From Pseudomonas frederiksbergensis (lineage in GTDB: Bacteria > Pseudomonadota > Gammaproteobacteria > Pseudomonadales > Pseudomonadaceae): DNA of 64,000 bases. The notes under the pieces were generated by a model. The model did not search any database, had not been told where the DNA came from, and worked only from the letters and a program-made list of their open reading frames with translations. Position numbers and translations under genes: made by a program. The stretch covers positions 124,001 through 188,000 of the forward strand of contig NZ_MOBM01000039.1 of the NCBI RefSeq assembly GCF_003732275.1, read 5' to 3'. Every line of letters begins with the position of its first letter. Position 1 is the stretch's first letter. Below are positions 26,820-35,071 of this stretch, piece after piece.

Positions 26820-29536
26820 TGGACAAGCACATCACCGCCTCGACCTGCTGCTACTGCGGGGTCGGCTGCGGCGTGCTGATCGAACACGACGGCGAGCGCA
26901 TCCTCGGCGTCAGCGGCGATCCGGCGCACCCGGCCAACTTCGGTAAATTGTGCAGTAAAGGTTCGACCCTGCACCTGACCGGCGACTTGACGGCACGGGC
27001 GTTGTACCCGGAATTGCGCCTGGGCAAAGGCCTGGCCCGCAGCCGCACCGACTGGGACACGGCTCTCGATCACGCCGCCAGCGTCTTTGCCGAAACCATC
27101 GCCGAGCACGGCCCGGACAGCGTTGCGTTCTATATCTCCGGGCAGTTGCTGACCGAGGATTATTACGCCTTCAACAAACTGGCGCGGGCGCTGGTGGGCA
27201 CCAACAACATCGACAGTAATTCACGGCTATGCATGTCTTCGGCGGTGGTCGGCTACAAGCGCAGCCTCGGCGCCGATGCTCCGCCCTGCAGCTATGAAGA
27301 CCTGGAATTGAGCGACTGCGTGATGATCGTCGGCAGTAACATGGCCTACGCCCACCCGGTACTGTTTCGTCGTCTGGAAGAAGCCAAATCCCGTCGGCCG
27401 CAGATGAAAGTCATCGTCATCGACCCACGGCGCACCGACACCTGCGATTTGGCCGACATGCATTTGGCGATTCTCCCCGGCACCGACGTCGCCTTGTTTC
27501 ACGGGATTTTGCATCTGTTGCTGTGGGAAGACTGGGTCGACCGCGATTTCATCAAGGCCCATACCGAAGGCTTGGCCGAGCTGAAAAACCTGGTGCGTGA
27601 TTACACCCCGACAATGGTTTCGCAACTCTGCGGCATCAGCGTCGAGCAACTGCATCAATGCGCGGAATGGGTCGGCACTTCGCCGAGTTTTCTGTCGCTG
27701 TGGTGCATGGGTCTGAATCAGTCCACCGCCGGCAGCGCGAAAAACAGCGCGTTGATCAACCTGCACCTGGCCACCGGACAAATCGGCCGGCCCGGTGCAG
27801 GACCTTTCTCGCTGACTGGTCAGCCGAATGCTATGGGCGGCCGGGAAACCGGCAGTTTGTCGAACCTGCTGCCAGGCCATCGCGAAGCAGCCAATGCCGA
27901 ACACCGCGCGCAAGTGGCCGACTACTGGGGCGTTGATCAACTGCCCGAGAACACCGGGCTGACGGCCATCGAACTGTTCGAGCAGATGCGCAGCGGCAAG
28001 ATCAAAGCCCTGTGGATCGCCTGCACCAACCCTGCACAATCGCTGCCTGATCAGACCGCTGTACGCGCGGCACTGCAGGCGTGCCCGTTCGTGGTGTTGC
28101 AGGAAGCCTTTCGCACCACCGAAACCGCCGCGTTCGCCGACCTGCTGCTGCCCGCCGCCAGTTGGGGCGAAAAGGACGGCACGGTCACCAACTCCGAACG
28201 GCGCATTTCCCACGTCCGTCAGGCCATCGGCGCACCCGGTGAAGCACGGCCCGACTGGGCGATCACCGTGGATTTCGCACAGCGCCTGGAAAAACATCTG
28301 CGCCCTGGAGCAACCAGCCTATTTGCCTTTGAAACTCCGGCACAGGTCTTCGACGAATACAAACACCTGACTCGCGGTCGCGACCTCGACCTGTCCGGAA
28401 TCAGCCATGAATTGATCGACCAGCTCGGTCCGCAGCAATGGCCTTTCCCCGCTGGTGCCCGCGAAGGCACGGCGCGACTGTATCTCGACGGAGTTTTCCC
28501 TACTGCCAGCGGGCATGCACAGTTCGTCACCGACCCGTATCGCGCCGCCAAGGAACAACGCGATGCGCGCTTCCCGCTAACCCTGATTACCGGCCGCCTG
28601 CGCGATCAATGGCACGGCATGAGCCGCACCGGCACCGCCGCGCAGCTATTCGGCCATGTCAGCGAAGCCGTGTTGAGCCTGCACCCGGATGAACTGCGTC
28701 GGCATCGCTTGCAACCGGGCGATCTGATCAATCTGAAAAGTCGCCGGGGCTCGGTGATCGTGCCGGTCAGCAGCGATAACAGCGTACGTCCGGGCCAGGC
28801 GTTTCTGCCGATGCACTGGGGCGACCGCTTTCTCAAGGGCGGCGTGAATACCCTCACCCTTCCCGCCTTCGACCCATTGTCGAAACAACCGGAACTCAAA
28901 CACAGCGGTGTGCGACTCGAGCCTGTGCAATTGCCTTGGCAGCTTTTCGCCCTGATAGAGGGCGATGTTCAGCAGCACTTGGAGACGCTACGGCCGCTCT
29001 GCGAGGCGTTTTCCTACGCAAGCCTCAGTCTTACGGGCCGTGAGCGCCCTGCACTGCTGATACGTGCCGCCAGCGCCACCGCGCCAGAACCACAGCTGTT
29101 GCGTGATATCGATCAATGTCTGGGCCTCAACGACGGCCCGGTATTGGCCTACGACGATCCTCGGCGCTCGATCGGCAAGCGGGTACGGATCGAAAACGGT
29201 CGGATCACCGCGATTCGCCTGGCCGGTGAAACCCTCGCCCAGCACTGGCTGCAAAGCCTGTGGCTCGAAGGCCGCGCCGATGAACAGCTGCGCCGTTGGC
29301 TGCTGGCGCCCTTGAGTGCGCCACCGGGCAGCGCTGGCAGTCCGGCATCAGGCACCAAAACCCTGTGCAACTGCATGAACGTCAGCCAGAACGCGGTCTG
29401 TGCCGGTATCAGCCGTGGTCTGGATTTGCAGGGTTTGAAACAAGAATTGGGTTGTGGCACGCAATGCGGCTCCTGCGTCCCGGAAATCAAGCGTTTGCTG
29501 GCCGCCACTGCGCAGCCGGTCGCCGTCATCTCGTGA
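26819..29536 (+). CDS. Assimilatory nitrate reductase, catalytic subunit with C-terminal [2Fe-2S] domain
   Basis: A 905-residue molybdopterin enzyme converting nitrate to nitrite in the cytoplasm. The N-terminal [4Fe-4S] site has CCYCGVGCGV (about 9-18) and GKLCSKGS. Moco-binding segments include SRLCMSSAVVGYKRSLG, LTGQPNAMGGRETG and the molydopterin dinucleotide-binding domain after about 590 (LITGRLRDQWHGMSRTG). The C-terminus (about 850-900) is a BFD-like [2Fe-2S] domain with CNCMN and CGTQCGSC, typical of bacterial NasC/NasA reductases. No separate flavoprotein gene (nasB) occurs in the cluster. The symbol varies between nasA and nasC, so I leave it open. Confidence 0.94.
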   Translation: MDKHITASTCCYCGVGCGVLIEHDGERILGVSGDPAHPANFGKLCSKGSTLHLTGDLTARALYPELRLGKGLARSRTDWDTALDHAASVFAETIAEHGPDSVAFYISGQLLTEDYYAFNKLARALVGTNNIDSNSRLCMSSAVVGYKRSLGADAPPCSYEDLELSDCVMIVGSNMAYAHPVLFRRLEEAKSRRPQMKVIVIDPRRTDTCDLADMHLAILPGTDVALFHGILHLLLWEDWVDRDFIKAHTEGLAELKNLVRDYTPTMVSQLCGISVEQLHQCAEWVGTSPSFLSLWCMGLNQSTAGSAKNSALINLHLATGQIGRPGAGPFSLTGQPNAMGGRETGSLSNLLPGHREAANAEHRAQVADYWGVDQLPENTGLTAIELFEQMRSGKIKALWIACTNPAQSLPDQTAVRAALQACPFVVLQEAFRTTETAAFADLLLPAASWGEKDGTVTNSERRISHVRQAIGAPGEARPDWAITVDFAQRLEKHLRPGATSLFAFETPAQVFDEYKHLTRGRDLDLSGISHELIDQLGPQQWPFPAGAREGTARLYLDGVFPTASGHAQFVTDPYRAAKEQRDARFPLTLITGRLRDQWHGMSRTGTAAQLFGHVSEAVLSLHPDELRRHRLQPGDLINLKSRRGSVIVPVSSDNSVRPGQAFLPMHWGDRFLKGGVNTLTLPAFDPLSKQPELKHSGVRLEPVQLPWQLFALIEGDVQQHLETLRPLCEAFSYASLSLTGRERPALLIRAASATAPEPQLLRDIDQCLGLNDGPVLAYDDPRRSIGKRVRIENGRITAIRLAGETLAQHWLQSLWLEGRADEQLRRWLLAPLSAPPGSAGSPASGTKTLCNCMNVSQNAVCAGISRGLDLQGLKQELGCGTQCGSCVPEIKRLLAATAQPVAVIS

Positions 29537-29546
29537 GGAAAACACT

Positions 29547-30314
29547 ATGAGCGCAAAAGTCTGGCTGGTGGGTGCGGGTCCTGGCGACCCCGAATTGCTG
29601 ACCCTCAAGGCGGTTCGAGCGTTGCGCGAAGCGGACGTGGTGCTGATCGACGATCTGGTCAATGACGCGGTGCTGGAGCATTGCCCGAACGCGCGAATTA
29701 TTCCTGTGGGCAAGCGCGGTGGTTGTCGCTCCACGCCTCAAGCCTTCATTCATCGCCTGATGTTGCGTTATACCCGTCACGGCAAATGCGTGGTGCGGCT
29801 CAAGGGCGGTGATCCGTGCATCTTCGGACGCGGCGGTGAAGAAGCGCAGTGGCTGCGTGAGCGTGGCGTCGAGGTTGAGCTGGTCAATGGCATCACCGCG
29901 GGTCTTGCCGGCGCGACCCAATGCGATATTCCGCTGACGCTGAGGGGCGTCGCGCGTGGCGTGACACTGGTCACGGCGCACACTCAGGATGACAGCAGCC
30001 TGAACTGGCAAGCCCTGGCTCAAGGAGGCACCACACTGGTGATCTACATGGGCGTGGCGAAGCTCAGTGAAATTCGCGAGCAACTGCTGGCCGGCGGAAT
30101 GGCAGCCGATACACCCGTGGCGATGATCGAAAATGCTTCCCTGCCGCACCAACGGGAATGTCGGAGCGACTTGGCAGCCATGGAAGAAGATGCCTGCGAC
30201 TTCCAGCTCAAAAGCCCGGCGATTCTGGTGATCGGTGCTGTAGCGGCCTGTGATGAGATCAAAAGATCGCAGCCTGCGGCAGCTCCTGCGTTGGTTCGGC
30301 GTTCATTCCTGTAG
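29547..30314 (+). CDS. cobA: Uroporphyrinogen-III C-methyltransferase (SUMT)
   Basis: A 255-residue single-domain SUMT that makes precorrin-2, the precursor of siroheme needed by NirB. Family motifs are VWLVGAGPGDPELLTLKA at the start, VRLKGGDPCIFGRGGEE (about 90-106), GITAGLAG and the later VIYMGVAKL and PVAMIENAS. It lacks the CysG dehydrogenase/ferrochelatase domain. GAGGAA lies before the ATG at 29547, 10 bp after the reductase stop. The last residues and the TAG stop are encoded inside a REP element (from about 30257), so the C-terminal tail KRSQPAAAPALVRRSFL is probably not family sequence. Confidence 0.93.
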   Translation: MSAKVWLVGAGPGDPELLTLKAVRALREADVVLIDDLVNDAVLEHCPNARIIPVGKRGGCRSTPQAFIHRLMLRYTRHGKCVVRLKGGDPCIFGRGGEEAQWLRERGVEVELVNGITAGLAGATQCDIPLTLRGVARGVTLVTAHTQDDSSLNWQALAQGGTTLVIYMGVAKLSEIREQLLAGGMAADTPVAMIENASLPHQRECRSDLAAMEEDACDFQLKSPAILVIGAVAACDEIKRSQPAAAPALVRRSFL

Positions 30315-30340
30315 GAGCTGCCGAAGGCTGCGATCCTTTC
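30256..30340. repeat. REP pair, family 2 variant, overlapping cobA 3' end
   Basis: GATCGCAGCCTGCGGCAGCTCC and its inverted partner GGAGCTGCCGAAGGCTGCGATC. The cobA stop codon at 30312-30314 lies within the right arm. Confidence 0.8.
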
Positions 30341-30383
30341 GGAACAGCGCCAAACCCTCGCTGAAACCCAAATCGCAGACAAA

Positions 30384-30412
30384 GAAAAGCCCGGCCTGAG
30401 CCGGGCTTTTCA
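30384..30412. terminator. Bidirectional terminator between cobA and oprF
   Basis: AAAAGCCCGGC and GCCGGGCTTTT form a strong stem with a short loop and A/T tracts on both sides. It serves the rightward nitrate operon and the leftward oprF. Confidence 0.9.
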
Positions 30413-30426
30413 GAGCTGCAAGCTAA

Positions 30427-31461
30427 TTACTTACCTTGAGCTTCAACCTGCGCTTCTACGCGACGGTTTACAGCGCGACCAGCTTCAGTTTTGTTGTCAG
30501 CAACTGGGCGGGATTCGCCGTAGCCAACAGACTGAACGCGGGACGATTCAACACCGTACTGGTTGGTCAGAACTTGCTTAACGGCGTTTGCACGACGCTC
30601 GGACAGTTTCTGGTTGTAAGCGTCAGGACCGACGGAGTCAGTGTGACCTTCAACAGTAGTAGTGGTGGATGGGTACTGCTTCATGAAGTCAGCCAGGTTT
30701 TTGATGTCGCCGTAGCTGTTAGGCTTGACTACCGACTTGTCGAAGTCGAATTTCACGTCCAGCTCAACACGAACAACTTCAGCAACTGCTGGGCAGCCAT
30801 CAGCGTCAACAGTTACGTTGGCGGCGGTGTCCGGGCACTTGTCAACGTTGTCGCAAACGCCATCGTTGTCGCTGTCGGAGCAGACTTCAGCTGGTGCTGG
30901 AACTGGAGCAGCAGCAGGCTTGGAGCCGCCACCGAAGTTCACACCGATACCAACGCTAGGAGCCCACTCGGTGTCGCCCTGGTCGATGTTGTACTGAGCT
31001 TCAACGCCGGCACGGGCGTAGAAGTTCTCGGTGAAGTACAGCTTGGCACCGCCGCCAACGTTGGCGAAGGTGGAGCGGTTACGGCCGTTCGAACCGTTCT
31101 GGTCGATGCTCTGGTCGGAGAAACCGGCCGAGACGTACGGACGCAGCATGTCGCCTGGGTTGTTGAAGTGGTACAGAGCGTCCAGAGCAGTGTTGGCGCC
31201 CTTCACGTTCTTGCCATCATCGGCACGTACGTTGTGCACTTCGTCGTAAGCCAGACGCAGTTCAACGTCGTCGGTCAGGAAGTAACCAACGGAACCGCCG
31301 AACAGGTTGCCGTTGTTCTTGAAGTTACGAGCGCTGTCGAATTGTTCTTTCTTAGCGAAGCCTTCGATTTCAACTGCGCCTTGGCCTTGTGCCAGAGCGC
31401 CGAACGAAGTGGCGGCAATAAGAGAACCAATGGCCAAGCCCAAGGTGTTTTTCAGTTTCAT
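30427..31461 (-). CDS. oprF: Major outer-membrane porin OprF
   Basis: A 344-residue structural porin linking outer membrane and peptidoglycan. The signal peptide is MKLKNTLGLAIGSLIAATSF with cleavage after ALA (about residue 24). An N-terminal eight-strand barrel (about 25-180) follows, then a proline/alanine hinge (KPAAAPVPAPAE) and a calcium-like thrombospondin-type linker with four cysteines (CSDSDNDGVCDNVDKCPD, then DGC). The OmpA C-terminal domain (about 225-340) has the peptidoglycan motif VEGHTDSVGPDAYNQKLSERR written across about 270-295. It lies directly downstream of sigX, which is known to drive part of oprF transcription in Pseudomonas. Confidence 0.96.
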   Translation of the reverse strand: MKLKNTLGLAIGSLIAATSFGALAQGQGAVEIEGFAKKEQFDSARNFKNNGNLFGGSVGYFLTDDVELRLAYDEVHNVRADDGKNVKGANTALDALYHFNNPGDMLRPYVSAGFSDQSIDQNGSNGRNRSTFANVGGGAKLYFTENFYARAGVEAQYNIDQGDTEWAPSVGIGVNFGGGSKPAAAPVPAPAEVCSDSDNDGVCDNVDKCPDTAANVTVDADGCPAVAEVVRVELDVKFDFDKSVVKPNSYGDIKNLADFMKQYPSTTTTVEGHTDSVGPDAYNQKLSERRANAVKQVLTNQYGVESSRVQSVGYGESRPVADNKTEAGRAVNRRVEAQVEAQGK

Positions 31462-31521
31462 CCGTTAAATCCCCATCTGGTGATTGTGAAGCAGTCCCGC
31501 AAACCGGGGGACAACTCGGCG

Positions 31522-31543
31522 GCAAGTCTATCAGAACTTGCCT
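31522..31543 (-). other. Hairpin in the sigX-oprF intergenic region
   Basis: GGCAAGT and ACTTGCC form a 7-bp stem with an 8-nt loop, between the sigX stop and the oprF start. There is no T tract, so it is more likely an mRNA processing or partial attenuation structure than a full terminator. Confidence 0.45.
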
Positions 31544-31568
31544 ACACGTAAGAGATATTTGCGCCGAA

Positions 31569-32159
31569 CTAAGTTTCAGCAATGCCTGCAAATTTCTCAC
31601 GCAATTTGTCTAGAGCGCGTTTGTAACGCATTTTTGTCGCACTCAAACCCATGTGCATTATGTCTGCGATCTCCTGAAACTCCAGCTCTGCGACAAATCG
31701 TAGCACCAGAATTTCCCGGTCGATCGGGTTCACATACACCAGCCAGCGATCAAGTCCACCCTTCTCCTCGGGTTTCGGCGTCTTTTCTTCAGACGCTTCC
31801 TCGAGGGGGTCCAGACTCAAAGCGTCCATCAAGCGACGCTTTCGCCGTTCTTTCCGATACTGCGTGATGCACTCGTTGTACGTGATGCTATACAGCCACG
31901 TCTTGAACTTCGATTTGCCCTCGAAGTTCTTCAGCCCGTACAGCACCTTCAACATCACTTCCTGACAGACATCATCTGCGTCACGATCGTTCCCGAGATA
32001 CCGTGCACAAACGTTAAATAATGTTCGCTGGTAACGCCGCATCAGTTCTTCATAAGCGCGCGTTACGTGAAACAGCTCGGTATGCGAGCGCGCGACCAAC
32101 TCCTCATCAGAGAGCTCGCGGGGGTCGTAGCGCGTGGAGAGCGATTGAGCTTTATTCAA
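31569..32159 (-). CDS. sigX: ECF sigma factor SigX
   Basis: A 196-residue extracytoplasmic-function sigma factor. Region 2 (about 30-105) contains YQRTLFNVCARYLGN, DADDVCQEVMLKV and FKTWLYSITYNECI. An unusually charged linker (about 108-140) follows, then region 4 (about 140-190) with DREILVLRFVAELEFQEIADIM and the recognition helix LSATKMRYKRALDKLR. SigX responds to envelope stress and controls oprF, fatty-acid synthesis and c-di-GMP functions in Pseudomonas. No anti-sigma gene is adjacent. The neighbouring CmpX channel is thought to influence its activity. Confidence 0.94.
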   Translation of the reverse strand: MNKAQSLSTRYDPRELSDEELVARSHTELFHVTRAYEELMRRYQRTLFNVCARYLGNDRDADDVCQEVMLKVLYGLKNFEGKSKFKTWLYSITYNECITQYRKERRKRRLMDALSLDPLEEASEEKTPKPEEKGGLDRWLVYVNPIDREILVLRFVAELEFQEIADIMHMGLSATKMRYKRALDKLREKFAGIAET

Positions 32160-32189
32160 AACAAGTCTGGCCGACAGTCAGGTCAATGT

Positions 32190-32221
32190 CCGCCGCAGCC
32201 CTTCAGGGCATTTTGCGGCGG
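32190..32221 (-). other. Strong hairpin between cmpX and sigX
   Basis: CCGCCGCA plus GCCC pair with GGGC and TGCGGCGG (32190-32201 with 32206-32221), with a TTCA loop and a 4-nt bulge. There is no T tract on the transcribed strand. It may partly separate sigX from cmpX transcription. Confidence 0.5.
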
Positions 32222-32245
32222 CATACATTAGCAGGATTTGCCGGG

Positions 32246-33070
32246 TTAGCGGCTACTCACATGCTGCTCCAAGAGAATCCGATTCGAGAGAGAGACTAGC
32301 TCACCCTCGTCGGTCAGCACGGTGGTTTTAACCGTGCCGATCTCTTCGATCTGACCTTCGACCTCGCCAACTCGCACTTGTTGCCCAACCTGATACAACT
32401 CACGCACATAGATTCCCGCAAGAATCTGACCGGCAATTTCCCGGCTTCCCAAACCCATGGCCAGCGCAACCGCCAGACCAACGGTAATCAAGACGATCAC
32501 GATTACGTGGTTGAGCAGGTCTGTCTTGACCTCCAACTGGCTGATCGCAACCGAAATACTGATGATGATCACCAGGCCCTGGGCTATCCGCCCCAGGCCC
32601 GCAGCGTAATCAAGCCCTACGCCTTCTGCCGCGCCACGCACCAGCCCATTGGCCAGTTGCGCCAGCAAGACCCCCACCAGCAGCACCAGCGCAGCGCCGA
32701 ATACTTTCGGCAAATACAGCGCCAACATGTCCAGCGTAGCCGAAACTCGCTCAAGTCCAAGTGATTCTGCGGCAGAAACCAGAAAAATCAGCAGAACGAA
32801 CCAATAGACGATCTTGCCGATCAACGTCGAGATCGGCACCTGAAGGCCGGCGCGGGACAGCAATTTGGTCAGCCCGGTACCACCCATCAGGCGATCGAGG
32901 CCCAGTTTGGCAAGCAATTTGGAGAGCAGCGTGTCCAGCAGTTTGGCCACGACAAAACCCAGCAGCAGCACAACCAGTGCGCCGAACAGGTTCGGAATGA
33001 AGTTCGCAACCTTGGTCCATAACGCAGTCATTGCAGTGACGAGGCTCTGAGTCCAGAGATCAAGTTCCAT
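32246..33070 (-). CDS. cmpX: CmpX, MscS-like small-conductance channel protein
   Basis: A 274-residue cytoplasmic-membrane protein of the mechanosensitive-channel-related (TM helix repeat plus MscS-like beta domain) type. About five membrane helices are visible (19-45, 84-105, 117-145, 160-180, 185-210), followed by a short soluble domain with VRELYQVGQQVRVGEVEGQ and VSLSNRILLEQ. In Pseudomonas it precedes sigX and affects SigX activity and membrane properties. I start at the ATG at 33070 (MELDLWTQSLV). A TTG at 33076 is possible. The gene begins 2 bp after the crfX stop. Confidence 0.9.
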   Translation of the reverse strand: MELDLWTQSLVTAMTALWTKVANFIPNLFGALVVLLLGFVVAKLLDTLLSKLLAKLGLDRLMGGTGLTKLLSRAGLQVPISTLIGKIVYWFVLLIFLVSAAESLGLERVSATLDMLALYLPKVFGAALVLLVGVLLAQLANGLVRGAAEGVGLDYAAGLGRIAQGLVIIISISVAISQLEVKTDLLNHVIVIVLITVGLAVALAMGLGSREIAGQILAGIYVRELYQVGQQVRVGEVEGQIEEIGTVKTTVLTDEGELVSLSNRILLEQHVSSR

Positions 33071-33072
33071 AT

Positions 33073-33321
33073 TCAATCAGCCTTATCAGCAGTGCGAGCA
33101 GTAGGTTTACGAAGACGGGAAACCGGCGAGACATGGGCCGATCCGTTATTCAGGGCGATCATCAGCGCGGGCAGCCAACGGCCCAGCAGGCTGAACAGAT
33201 CGCCGGCACCGACCTGGCGGTTGGCGGTTTTCAGCACGCGACCCAGGCAAGCATCGTCGTCACGGGTGGACGGCGAAGCTTTGAGCATGTCACGCAAAGA
33301 CTGTTCAAACGGATCGTGCAT
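33073..33321 (-). CDS. crfX: CrfX, small conserved protein of the sigX region
   Basis: An 82-residue soluble protein starting MHDPFEQSLRDMLKASPSTRDDDACLG. It has a hydrophobic stretch LFSLLGRWLPALMIALN in the middle and a basic, disordered C-terminus. The position before cmpX and sigX and the sequence match the gene named crfX in Pseudomonas. Its biochemical role is not known. GAGAGG lies 5 nt before the ATG at 33321. A GTG six bases upstream is less likely. Confidence 0.85.
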   Translation of the reverse strand: MHDPFEQSLRDMLKASPSTRDDDACLGRVLKTANRQVGAGDLFSLLGRWLPALMIALNNGSAHVSPVSRLRKPTARTADKAD

Positions 33322-33384
33322 ACGCACCTCTCGTGATATCTGTGAAAGACGCGATCAAATTTGGTCGGGTCACATGTCCCATCA

Positions 33385-34380
33385 TCAGACCCAGCGCAAC
33401 CGTCGAAATAACCACCACTGCCCCAGCGCTACCGAGACCATCATCAGGCACGCGACCAGGAAGCCATAGGGGCTGGCGGAGAACGGAATGCCGCCCACGT
33501 TGATGCCCAAAAGACCGGTCAGAAAACTCATCGGCAAAAAGATCCCGGTGATGATCCCGAAGCGGTACATCGTGCGGTTCATGCGCACGCTCAAACGCCG
33601 GTCTTCAGCCTCCAGGACCAGCCCCACGCGCTCCCGGGTCAATTCCAGCTCCTCGAGATAACGGGTCAGGCTGTTGTTCAATTCGTTCCAGTAATCGCCA
33701 TCGTCTTCGACGAACCATGGCAGTTTTATCCGCGTCAACTGACCGAAAATATCCCGCTGCGGTGCCAGAAAACGTTTCAGTGCGGCCGCCCTGCGACGGA
33801 TCTGCAAAACAGCCCCATGCTCCGGTGTATACCGTTCGTCGGCATCCAGCTTTTCTTCTTCCTCATCGACGATTTCCGAGAGGCAGCTGACCAGATCCTG
33901 CACTTTGTTAGTGAGGTATTGCGCCATATAAAGAATGAGTTCGGAGGCGGTTTTCGGCCCTTTGCCTTCGGCCAGCTGCACCAGCAACTCATCAGTGGCG
34001 CGCAACGGCCGCAGACGCAGGGAGATCACCCGCTGGGCCGAACCGAAGATCCGCACCGAGACCATGTCTTCCGGCTCGGCACCAGGATTGAGGTTGATCC
34101 CGCGCAGAAACAGCAACAGCTCGGAGTCCGGCAGCGGCAAAAGGCGGGGCCGGGTGTTCTCTTCCAGCAACAAGTCGCAACTAAATTCACTCAGACCGCT
34201 GTATTTACGCAGCCAGGTCTGGGTTTGCGGGTGACTACGATCCCAGTGCAGCCATAGGCTTTCATGGGCCTGCAACTGCAAGTCATCGAGTTCAGTCCGG
34301 GCTATCGAACGCGCACCGCCTTTACCATCCAGCACCAGGGCATGCACCAGCCCCCACTGCGCGTTTTCTTCCTCGAACAT
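33385..34380 (-). CDS. cmaX: CorA/ZntB-family metal ion transporter (CmaX)
   Basis: A 331-residue protein of the 2-TM-GxN family. A long cytoplasmic N-terminal domain with helices rich in glutamate (EIVDEEEEKLDADERY) leads to two C-terminal membrane helices (about 270-290 and 303-323). Between them lies GINVGGIPF, the pore motif variant typical of ZntB (GxN followed by GGIP) rather than GMN of CorA. The substrate is thus more likely zinc or another divalent cation than magnesium. The ATG at 34380 has AGGGG five bases upstream. It belongs to the cmaX-crfX-cmpX-sigX block. Confidence 0.9.
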   Translation of the reverse strand: MFEEENAQWGLVHALVLDGKGGARSIARTELDDLQLQAHESLWLHWDRSHPQTQTWLRKYSGLSEFSCDLLLEENTRPRLLPLPDSELLLFLRGINLNPGAEPEDMVSVRIFGSAQRVISLRLRPLRATDELLVQLAEGKGPKTASELILYMAQYLTNKVQDLVSCLSEIVDEEEEKLDADERYTPEHGAVLQIRRRAAALKRFLAPQRDIFGQLTRIKLPWFVEDDGDYWNELNNSLTRYLEELELTRERVGLVLEAEDRRLSVRMNRTMYRFGIITGIFLPMSFLTGLLGINVGGIPFSASPYGFLVACLMMVSVALGQWWLFRRLRWV

Positions 34381-34405
34381 CCTCACCCCTTTAATGAAAC
34401 GCGCT

Positions 34406-34897
34406 TTATTCAGGCATCTGCAGCGGGCTAGGCGAAATGATCACACCGTTGTTGTCCGCATAAACATAGTGACCCGGGTGGAAGGTCACACCCGCGAAGG
34501 TCACAGCAACGTTGAGTTCGCCAACACCGCGCCGGTCGGTTTTCATCGGGTGACTGGCCAGGGCCTGAACCCCCAGATCGGTTTGCGCGATGACGTCGAC
34601 GTCGCGGATGCAACCGTAGATCACCAGCCCTTCCCAACCGTTACTGGCGGCTTTCTCGGCCAGCAGGTCGCCCAAGAGCGCGCGGCGCAGCGAACCGCCA
34701 CCGTCTACCACCAGCACTTTACCGTTACCCTTGAGCGCGACTTGCTCCTTGACCAGCGAATTATCTTCGAAACATTTGATGGTCACGATTTCGCCACCGA
34801 AAGAATCACGGCCACCGAAATTGCTGAACATCGGTTCCAGCACCTGCACCAGCTCCGGGTAGGCGTCGCACAGGTCAGGTGTGATGTAATGGTTCAT
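34406..34897 (-). CDS. rraA: RraA-family protein (RNase E inhibitor / oxaloacetate decarboxylase-aldolase-like)
   Basis: A 163-residue RraA-like protein. Characteristic segments are DLCDAYPELVQVLEPMF, GGRDSFGGEIVTIKCFEDN, VLVVDGGGSLRRALLGDLLA (about 63-82), GCIRDVDVI and HYVYADNNGVIIS. In E. coli RraA masks RNase E. Related proteins in other bacteria act as HMG/oxaloacetate aldolases and keep the GG-R-D residues also present here, so both activities remain possible. Confidence 0.9.
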   Translation of the reverse strand: MNHYITPDLCDAYPELVQVLEPMFSNFGGRDSFGGEIVTIKCFEDNSLVKEQVALKGNGKVLVVDGGGSLRRALLGDLLAEKAASNGWEGLVIYGCIRDVDVIAQTDLGVQALASHPMKTDRRGVGELNVAVTFAGVTFHPGHYVYADNNGVIISPSPLQMPE

Positions 34898-35071
34898 CGA
34901 GAAACTCCTGTAAGAAGGAAGACAATCGAGTAGGCAGCATACGCGGGCCAGGGCTGAACGGTCGCAAACGCGCCGATCGAGTCAATCACCAAAAGTGACC
35001 AGAACCGCTTAATGCGTCATATCTTAGCCGCAAGCCGTTCCGAGCGAAATGCCCTTGTCAGAGCATCAGGC

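Noticed and set aside
30436..31551. 371-residue frame antisense to oprF
   Set aside because: oprF is unmistakable; the antisense frame is low-complexity (valine-rich) and without homology signals.
32061..32299. Small plus-strand frame (92 residues) over the sigX-cmpX gap
   Set aside because: Mostly antisense to sigX, no ribosome site, no recognisable content.
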